Part shown: positions 56,027 through 64,000 of the stretch, piece after piece
Position numbering within the stretch: position 1 is the first letter of the stretch
Layout of the letters: the number at the start of each line of letters is the position of its first letter
Source of the DNA: Ophiura sarsii
Lineage: Eukaryota; Echinodermata; Ophiuroidea; Amphilepidida; Ophiuridae
Direction of reading: 5' to 3'
NCBI GenBank assembly: GCA_035610835.1
Contig: CM069441.1
Location: forward strand, 105,893,606 to 105,957,605
Length of the DNA stretch: 64,000 nucleotides
Notes under the pieces: generated by a model
The model's database searches: none
What the model was told of the DNA's origin: nothing
The model's input: the letters and a program-made list of their open reading frames with translations, nothing else
Translations under genes and position numbers: made by a program

Positions 56027-56342
56027 TTGTTTCTTTTTGCATTTAATGCAGATCGACAAATCACAGTAAAAATATAAGTATTGACAAAATCACAGATCAC
56101 TTACACATCGCATCTGCGCATGCTCCTGTCGTGATCGAAATCCAACACACAAGCAATGGGCGAGTTTTATAAGTGTCCAGATAACACATACATATCAACA
56201 TGATTTTATCGATGATTCCTACCTTTGTTTGTAATGTAGATTACATAGATTTTTAATTATTTTGCAATACCATTACCAGGCTGTTGTGAGTGGGTTTCGT
56301 TCTGGCGCAACAGTTTATCGCATTCATAGCAATAGCATTGGC

Positions 56343-56520
56343 AGGGGTAGAAATTTGGCGCGAATCCAAGAATCGATTCGTGCAAAGATTCGCGCAGGAA
56401 CAAAGCAGCGCGAATCAAATCTGATCAAGATTTGTTTTTTTTAACATTTTAATTATTTTTTTAAAGTCAAAAACAGGACCTTAGATGACTCGTATTTGAC
56501 CCTTAATAACCCACATTTAA
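56343..56520. mobile_element. Truncated relative of the CAGGGGTAGA MITE
   Basis: caggggtagaaatttggcgc onward, sharing aaaacaggaccttagatgac with 29952-30287. The right end is missing, overtaken by the foldback at 56518. Confidence 0.7.
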
Positions 56521-57155
56521 GGCCTAGTAAAAAAATAAACATGTTTCCCGTCCCCGCCCGCCTCCTATTTTTTACTATTTACTATTTCCGAAAATTCTGT
56601 ACAATTCTGTTTGTTTTTTTGTTGTTTTTTTGTTTTGTTTTGGTTTTGGTTTTTTGGGTTTTTTTAGTGATTGATCCTTTGCCCATATGAATGGTAGGTG
56701 TAATAGAAATGCTGTATAATTTCATAGCATGTTCATGCCATACATGCCACAGAATTATTGACATGGCTTCTCAAATAGTACCATGGGGACCGATCTTCAC
56801 GTAGCAATTGCTTGCAATTAGGGGACCGACACATGTAGGCCTACATCCTTTCGATCAATGATGTTTTGTTCCTCATTCAACCTGAAAAATGATGAAAACA
56901 TAAAGAAACAATGTGTACTTGGCTCTATATATTAGGTAAACCTTTTCATATTTGTATTGGCCTCTGGCAATTAGAGTGGAAAATCCTGTTTAGGAGTGTC
57001 TGCAACACAGTCAGTTGGTCACTTTCGACTTGGCGGCCATCTTGAAAAAAATAGCAACAAATGGGAAAATAGTAAATAGTAAGACCCTCCCTCCTCCTTT
57101 TTTTAAAAAGTCCGGACGGGAAACATGTCATTTTTTTTACTATGCCTAATACCCC
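56518..57155. mobile_element. Foldback element with ~80-bp arms
   Basis: Left arm aaggcctagtaaaaaaataa, then catgtttcccgtcc and tactatttactatttcc. The right arm is its inverse (57062-57155, ggaaaatagtaaatagtaag, then ggacgggaaacatg). No gene inside. Confidence 0.75.
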
Positions 57156-58240
57156 TTGACCCACACCATTAGAGAAAGTAACTCCTAACCTAAAGATCTT
57201 ATACTATTATTTAATTCATTCCTTATCAAAAGTATGACTTTTTTCAACACTGTTTTCTATGTACATGTAAATATACAATTTATTTCAAAATCAACAACAT
57301 CTTAATTAAACGTCCTACATAAGTTGGAGATGTAGGAAAATGAAAGTGCACATACGTATGAGAGCTATTAATAATAATAGTAGTATTATAATGATACAGA
57401 GCTAAGTCTTTATAATATAGTGCATCGCACGACCGCGTGCAACCTTTTTTAAAATTTTGATCGCGTGTGCTCAGACTAGACTGTCCTGATTATGACGCTA
57501 TGTCTATGATCGACAATTTGTTTTGATTTTAATACTACGGGGCCTATTATAACCAGGTATTCTATTAATCTTGGGATAGGAAAGTCCTAGGTCGCCCCCA
57601 ATCATCCGGGTATTTTTGTCATTTGCTGTTGACAACAAAGTGGTACGTTTTAACACATCCACGCTCTACTCAGCCATACACAAGATCATTCCTACATGTA
57701 GTGATCGCATGAGGCAGTGAAGCGACTGTTGTTAACATCAGCAAACGGCGTGTGATGTCACTCCAGGCCGACCTATACTGTGCTAGGACTAACACTGTGC
57801 ATACGTAAATAACAGGTCACGTTTTCTAGGCTATTGAGCTCATTAACTTTTGAATGAGCATAATCATGATGGCGCTGTTTATCGTCTGCTTAGTTATACA
57901 GGGTGGTTCAATAAAACCTTGACAGTTTTTTGAAGCCATTTTTTTTGAAATTCTGTAGGTTTAATAAAAGTCTTTTTCAATATTCATCAACTATATGATC
58001 TTGACCATCTATGCTGAAAATATCATTTCAAATAACCTTACAGTTGCAAAATAACAGCTATTTGAACAAAGTCTGTCCCATTTCACTCTGTCCATGGGTA
58101 CTGATTTCGCGACGTTGCAAAACCCGAATAAAAAGAATTTATGCATTTTGTGTGATGAAGTGAAATGTTTAATCATTTTGACCAGAATAGCCTTTCTGTA
58201 ACTTACATATAATTAAATTGACCCAATTTCATTCTTTGAT
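57156..58240. other. Non-coding; single ends of two repeat families
   Basis: tattctattaatcttgggat at 57559 is a third left end of repeat family 3. tatacagggtggttcaataa at 57896 looks like a mariner end without a visible partner. Confidence 0.45.
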
Positions 58241-59150
58241 AGGGTGCAGCGGTATATGGGTATTTCCACAGTAATGATACCTTTTCTTGTTTGTGGCTCT
58301 AAATCTTGTTTCAAATTGATTTTCTAGTTCATATTTGGCCAACATTACTGTAAAGTAGCAGGGAGATAGCGAACAAAATTTCAGAATCCTAGCTTTATTT
58401 TGATTTTTTTTTTGTACACAAACCCTATGGTAACGGTTGTAACATTTTTTTGACATACATATGTTACAACCGTTAACTTTTCAATTTTGACATACAAAAT
58501 ATAAAAGGCTAAATCTTGAAAAGTTGACCATGTATGTGGGTTGTGCTTATTTCTTCAGTTGATGGACATCAATTACTTGAAACAAAACCAACTGGGGGTA
58601 ATTTTGATAAATATCAGGGTCTGGAGACCGGTCCGAATGCGTAACGGGTGTAACGTATGTCAATGTTACAACCGTTATAAAATTAGTCATGAAATGTCAT
58701 AAAATGTCATGAAACTTGAAAAAATTACAATATTTCAAAGTCCTTTCCCATTATTCAGGTAGCCTTAATGTGTTGAATTACAAAAATCTAGGAAAGCCCT
58801 CCTAACAATTAATATGTGCTTCAGTAGGCCATTTAGTAATGTTTGACATACAGAAATGTCACATTTCTGTATGTCAAACATTAAAAATGACATACTGAAT
58901 GGTCTCCTGAAGCAGATATTAATTGTTAGGAGGGCTATCCTTGTTTTTTGTAATTCAACACATTGAGGCTACCTGAATAATGTGAAAGGACTTTGAAATA
59001 TTGCCAATTTTTCAAATTTCATGACATTTTATGACATTTTGTGACTGTTTTTATAACGGTTGTAACATTGACATACGTTACAACCGTTACGCATTCGGAG
59101 AGTTCTCCAGACCCTGATATTGATCAAAATAACCCCCAGTTGGTTTTGTT

Positions 59151-59870
59151 TAGTGTCTAACCGATCAGATCGGGAGTTTCCCGATCGGCCCGATGTAAGG
59201 CTGATCGGGATCTGATCGGTGATCGGCAAAAATGCCTTCATCTACCGATCTGATGAACCGATCAATCACTAGTATGAAAACCCAATTTAAAGCTTATATG
59301 TCGTCTTTTGTCCGTTAAAATTCCTCTCAAACTCACCTTCTTACTTCTTAAAATAACACCGATAACGTTTCTAGAAAGTAATATTGTACTACGCAATATT
59401 TACGCTAGACTGGTTACAAGTTTCAGTTGCCGTACGATGCATGTACGATATGCAGTTATGCACATAGCAAATCATTGCAATCGCAGACTTGATGCAAGTT
59501 TAATTTATTTCGCAATGCAGTTGGGGGAAAACCCAGCGTGCCGTGTGCAAAGCTTCAATCTAAAGCACATGGTCGCACAGGACAAGCCGCTCGCAAAGTT
59601 TGTAAACAATGACTTGATTGACAGGTACTTTAGAGACTAGGACCAGGTAAACATGATAAATAAACAGAGTAGATAACTATATTTTTTATTTAGACCATTT
59701 GAACTTGTTTTTCACTCTGTACGGCAACACACACGAGAGAAATGTAGTTGCTATTAAGGCATTGCAGTTCACTTGCACATTTAATCGGTGATCGGATCGG
59801 ATCGGCCGATCAAAGAGGAAATGATCGGTGATCGGCGATCGGTTGACATGAGCTGATCGGTTAGACACTA
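59151..59870. mobile_element. TAGTGTCTAACCGATC-ended element, 720 bp (probably hAT-like)
   Basis: Ends tagtgtctaaccgatc and gatcggttagacacta. It lies in the right arm of the giant palindrome; ttttgttt is present on both sides (right copy after four extra bases gaac). Subterminal regions are packed with gatcggtgatcgg motifs. The frame 59308-59640 inside is not recognised. Confidence 0.8.
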
Positions 59871-60099
59871 GAACTTTTGTTTCAAGTAATTGATGTCCGT
59901 CAACTGAAGAAATAAGCACAACCCACATACATGGTCAACTTTTCAAGATTTAGCCTTTTATATTTTGTATGTCGAAATTGAAAAGTTAACGGTTGTAACA
60001 TATGTATGTCAAAAAAATGTTACAACCGTTACCATAGGGTTTGTGTATAAAAAAAAATCAACATTAAGCTAGGATTCTGAAATTTTGCTCGCTATCTCC

Positions 60100-60909
60100 T
60101 AGTCTGCTTTAGTATACCTTTTTCTTGTCACTCTATGAACATGTACCGATAGAGGGCTCACTCCCCATGGACCGCTCCCCATCCTCTGATCTCACCCCCG
60201 AGAAAAAAAGGTCTACTTGCATTGGATTGACCTCGTTGACCTCCGTATACTTTTACATTAGTGCTCGTCCAAAAATTGGACGCATACGTAATGAGCAATT
60301 TGTTCGCGTGGGGTTCAAAATTAACCAATGGCAGACACGATAAACACGAAGTATATGAATATTTATATACGTCTACGCAGAGAGACGAATCTTGCTCACT
60401 TGATAAATTCAAAATGTCGATTTTCTGGCACTGTATAGCCGCCGTTTCGGTCTAAAATCACACTTTAGGAGTTATCTTTGACATTGGTCCTCGCCCAAAA
60501 TATGTTCCTCAGAGATATAGCTACATTTCCGCATGTGACTATTTCCATGCTATTTCCTATCTTTCAATATCGTGTAATAAAAAACCTTTTTACGTTTAAA
60601 CAGAGACAAATAATTTGATCATTGTTTACGATAACTAGAGACTCTTACACAGCCACAGAAATACCCCCTTCACGCGTTTTCTAGATGTACAAACAGCAAA
60701 TTCAATATTAGCGCGTTATGAAGGGGTGTGATACTATCGTGACGCATAAAAAGCATCGTCCCTAGTAATCCCTAGTGTGCTCAAGCACAGTTCTTTTGTA
60801 AATCCAATGCCAGTAGACCTTGTATTTGGTCGGTTCTCGGATGGGAAGTATCAGGGGGTGTTGTTCGATTGTGTGACAGTGAAATTATACAAGGCATACA
60901 AGTAGACTA
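60100..60909. mobile_element. Element of 810 bp with 9-bp TSD
   Basis: Flanked by gctatctcc at 60091-60099 and 60910-60918; the opposite arm shows the uninterrupted target. Ends tagtctgctttagtatacct and the inverse of ggcatacaagtagacta (TAGTCTACTTGTATGCC). An 8-9-bp duplication fits hAT or a related class. No transposase. Confidence 0.85.
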
Positions 60910-61361
60910 GCTATCTCCCTGCTACTTTACAGTAGTGTTGGCCAAATATGAGCTAGAAAATCAATTTGAAACAACATTTAGAGCCACAAACAAAAAAAGG
61001 TATCATTACTGTGGAAACACCCATATAATAATACATCTGACATCCACATTTTGTATAATAATGAAAGTCGTAAAAATAATGAATAATGAAAAAGTTGCCT
61101 CGCTAATTTTGGAAACAAATGTAACGGGAAACTAAAAATCAACTCAGCGGGGCCTTAAGAGTAAATCCATTGACAAACAAATGCTCCTTTTTTAAATGTG
61201 TTTGGTAAGACATTTCAACAGAGAAAATCACATTCTTTCTTGTGAGATTTAAACATGAAAATATTAATGCACATGTGAGCTTAGCTTAAAACTGTAGCCC
61301 CAAAATGTTTTACTATAATCTTTTTCATTCTTTGCCACTCATCCTCTGCTTATTTTTTCAG

Positions 61362-61656
61362 GTTTCATCCCAGTAAACCAATTTCTATGGACACTACAGA
61401 GGTTGAGGAGGAGCACCTGGTTGAGGAGGGGCACCTGGTTGAGGCGGGGCACCTGGTTGAGGAGGGGCGCCTGGTTGAGGAGGGGTGTTTGGTTGAGGAG
61501 GGGCGTTTGGTTGAGGAGGGGCGCTTGGTGGAGGAGGAGCCGCAGGGACGCTTGATTGAGGTGGATGAGGAAGTAAAAATACACATTGATGGGTTGGAAT
61601 ATCAACTCAAGCAAAATGAACAGACAATACAATTACTGCAACAGAAAAATCAAGAG
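61362..61656 (+). CDS. Coiled-coil gene exon A (start codon, LVEEG repeat)
   Basis: The first 25 bases are 5' UTR; coding starts at 61387. Seven units of about cacctggttgaggagggg (61417-61545) encode the LVEEG repeat. The unit length of 18 keeps the frame whatever the copy number. Confidence 0.75.
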
Positions 61657-62858
61657 GTAGGAAAACCTGGTACCAAACTTAACCCAATTCAAAAAGTGTT
61701 TTATATACATAATACACTTTTAAAAGCAAAAATGATCTGGGTGTTAAACAACCAAATCCTTGTTCAATTCTTAAAGTTACTTTAGGCCTGAGCTTTGGCA
61801 GGAAAAGAAAATACTGAACAATTTACATAATATTTATTCTAGAAATGTTTTTTTACCCAAATCTGTTCTGACATTTACATTGTGATTAGGTTTACCAGAT
61901 ATGTATTTCGCAAATGTAACTTATAAAGTCGCTGTCAAAGAAGTTCAGCACTAGGCCACTACGTGTACATGCTAAATAATTATCATGTGGACTGTTTGTA
62001 ACATTTTTTACGTTGAATACCATCAGGCCAATTGCATGTGGGGGTTGGTCGGCTCAGAGTCATGCTGTTCTATTTCACCAATGGGAACCGCATTTATGCT
62101 TAGTATGTGGTCGTAACAGAAATAAGTGCTAAACTTCTTTGCAATTGATTATAGGATGTGCAGATATCCTATATGTAGGTTGCTTTTACTTCATCCAACT
62201 TGGCGCAACTATCTATCACATATTGTGAGATAGGCTTTCACGACGGGTATTCATAATATAAGTTAAGAGTTTAACGAGTTTGCCGTCAAACGATCTATAC
62301 AGATTAGTGACCGTCCTGCTGTACAATAGATCGGCGTGCTGGTTGCCCATAGCAGCGTTGTTTAACTCAAATTGACAATGCTTTGCTATTGCTGTACTTA
62401 AGATATGGGGGAGTTGTTGAACATCAAGTAAACCATGCAGATCACTAGTCTTATCCTTGTTCATCCATTGTGATTCATATAATCAAATATTTGTTGAATA
62501 TGTAACTGTCATGCCATGTGTAGTAAGAATAAACCGGATTCAACAAAATTACTCTGAGCACATCTACAAAAGTTGGAGCACAGTCCATTGAAATACTGAT
62601 CAATAATATGTGTCTTATTTCTTTGGTTAACAGGCGTGTACTGCTCTAGACACAAGCAATGCCTCACTAGTTCTACTTAATGCAGAGTTGGATTCTGTCA
62701 GATCATCCTTCAACGAAGACCTTACAGCAGAGAAAGAAAAAGTGACGACAGCAGAGCAGAAACATTCAGAGTTGGCACAAAATCTGAAGACAGCGGAAGC
62801 AACGGTGCAAGATCTACAAGAGCAAGTCATTGAATATGCAAGGAAATATAGAGAGCAG
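61362..62858 (+). CDS. Coiled-coil protein, first two coding exons; continues beyond the right edge or last exon not in view
   Basis: Exon A 61362-61656 (acceptor TATTTTTTCAG, donor CAAGAG|GTAGGA) has ATG at 61387 and 90 codons. Exon B 62634-62858 (acceptor TTGGTTAACAG, donor GAGAGCAG|GTCAGT) has 75 codons. Both junctions are phase 0. Residues 9-50 are a repeat of LVEEG with a preceding H, R or C, encoded by an 18-bp minisatellite. Residues 55-165 are strongly heptad-like (EVKIHIDGLEYQLKQNEQTI, then KTAEATVQDLQEQVIEYARK), so a long coiled coil is expected. No family is recognised. The acceptor before the start codon implies an upstream non-coding exon. A scaffold or golgin-like role is possible but not shown. 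Confidence 0.75.
61936..62146. mobile_element. Short inverted-repeat MITE, ~210 bp
   Basis: caaagaagttcagcact at the left and agtgctaaacttctttg at the right, inverted with one change, in the intron between the coiled-coil exons. Confidence 0.6.
62634..62858 (+). CDS. Coiled-coil gene exon B
   Basis: 225 bases, 75 codons, open and in phase with exon A. It encodes a charged helix including LNAELDSVRSSFNEDLTAEK and EQKHSELAQNLKTAEATVQD. Strong acceptor and donor. Whether a further exon lies at 62859-64000 is unclear; I see none. Confidence 0.75.
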
Positions 62859-63064
62859 GTCAGTCCTACAGGATTTTGTATTTATATATTTAATTGTCCG
62901 AACTAGTTCTTCAAGATGTTAACACATTAGCATATATCCAGGTGTGAGCATTTTTAGATTTAAACTAGGCATGAGTTATCCCATTCCTATGTAATTTCTC
63001 TTTCGTGACACGGGTCATTCTATATGTGCATGTAACGTGTACCCGTCCATCCCGTAAATGTCTC

Positions 63065-63510
63065 ACACTCTGTGAATGCCCTCAAACACACTGGGAGTAG
63101 AGCTCAAGCCCCGCAATAACCTGCATAGTGCATACAACCACGTACAGCATTCGATTTAACCGGTGTAGCATCCCGAAATGCGACACACTTTTGAAGACTT
63201 GTGATGCTATTGCACAAATATGTAGCAAAAAGTGTGACTCAAAAAGTTTCCCTACTTGATCTTTGATCACGTACCATCAAAGCCAAACCTACAAAGATTG
63301 AGTTTCAATTTCAAATAAACCTAAAAAAGTATGATAAATCCTCAAGTATCGGCAGCTTATATTTCGTTTTTGTCAGAGTTAAAAAGCCCATTGCTTTACA
63401 CATATGCGCAGAACTCAATCCGTCGGTTTCAAATTAAAACATGGCCGAGATCTGCGCATATTCTAATAAGAGATGGTAATCATGACGTCACTTTTGCTAG
63501 TCTTGTTCCC
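63065..63510. repeat. Dispersed repeat, family 5, copy 2 (inverted, with TGACGTCA site)
   Basis: Inverse of 39838-40300: cacactgggagtagagctca, cctgcatagtgcatacaacc, gatcacgtaccatcaaagcc and catgacgtcac line up in order. Non-coding. Confidence 0.75.
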
Positions 63511-64000
63511 ATGCTGCAACGAAAAGGAGCCAACAAAAAGGAGCCAACAAAAATTACTGGGAATAAGACTGTCATTTCTTTCGGTACACCACAGGCACAA
63601 AAGGAACCATATAACAATGACGCCTCGTATCGATGTAAATTATGAAATCCATGACTCGTGAGCAAAATAAAGCCTTTATTTCCTTGTGTTTTATTATTTA
63701 AATTTGTTAGTTCAAATTGTAAAATCTAGATTGTGTGCACGTATACCATGTTTTGCTGACACGGGTTATATGTGCGTTACACGGTTGAACCGTGTAACGT
63801 GCGCATGTTTGATTTAAACCTGAATTCCGGTATGTTTGTTTTGTCCAAATTACAGCATTTTTTCAGCCTGTATTTTGATGCTTTTAGCCCTGTTTCACTC
63901 ACTTTTCAGGGTTTTTCATTATGTTCATACCTGCATATCAAATATTGCCTTTCAATGTGGGTTGAAGCACTAAAAGGAGCATTGTTGTTCATATGACAGC

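Larger units (their letters stand above)
58240..61035. mobile_element. Giant snap-back element (~600-bp arms, centre near 58861) with two insertions
   Basis: The left arm (about 58250-58861) and right arm (58862-61035) are inverse complements. The centre is gacatacagaaatgt/acatttctgtatgtc. Matching landmarks include tttccacagtaatgatacct, catgtatgtgggttgtgctt and ctcctaacaattaatatgtg. The right arm is lengthened by insertions at 59151-59870 and 60100-60909. Each arm carries inverted pairs aacggttgtaacat / atgttacaaccgtt, four pairs in all. No gene. Confidence 0.9.

Noticed and set aside
55842..56042. Minus-strand frame with EPPTFRLTAERANQLRHGG
   Set aside because: This is the antisense of tRNA-Asn, a common false gene call.

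Overview
This is AT-rich nuclear DNA from an animal, most likely a marine invertebrate deuterostome. An echinoderm is my best guess, held loosely. The evidence is intron-split genes with GT/AG borders, an intact-looking eukaryotic tRNA-Asn, an RNF213-like gene, TTAGGG-type repeat DNA, and a very heavy load of short inverted-repeat transposons, many nested inside each other. There are no operons or prokaryotic signals. One 100-N assembly gap lies at 27427-27526.

Genes. (1) Minus strand, about 2.0-10.4 kb: the 5' half of an RNF213 (mysterin)-like gene. It has a zinc-ribbon exon, a long Gln-rich exon, two short linker exons and a CBM20-like exon. All splice phases agree, and the gene continues past the left edge. 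A probable non-coding first exon lies at 13.3 kb, and a second, diverged CBM20-like exon lies at 12.9-13.05 kb. (2) Minus strand, 23.3-25.5 kb: a single-exon C2H2 zinc-finger gene with 14 fingers. (3) Minus strand, 36.9-37.0 kb: an isolated first coding exon with a consensus donor. (4) Plus strand, 61.36-62.86 kb and onward: two exons of a coiled-coil protein with an in-frame 18-bp repeat. (5) tRNA-Asn(GTT) at 55.95 kb.

Mobile DNA makes up most of the rest. Several insertions are proved by target-site duplications (TSDs) and by uninterrupted copies elsewhere in the window: hAT-type (8-bp TSD) at 5.1, 28.6, 46.0 and 50.8 kb; TTAA-flanked at 4.1, 22.5, 33.8, 35.5 and 42.2 kb; TA-flanked mariner/Tc1-type at 2.6, 16.6, 20.8, 26.5, 37.2, 41.5 and 43.6 kb; 3-bp-TSD Harbinger-like at 10.8, 14.5, 40.7 and 42.2 kb; and large snap-back palindromes at 16.7, 26.1, 26.9, 42.7 and 58.2-61.0 kb. 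Two non-LTR retrotransposon pieces lie at 0.9-1.9 kb (+) and 47.6-49.6 kb (-).

The most striking architecture is the transposon stacks at 16.6-19.7, 42.2-45.6 and 58.2-61.0 kb, the duplicated CBM20-like exon upstream of the RNF213-like gene, and several elements built from short repeated motifs. All calls come from reading the sequence; no database search was possible.
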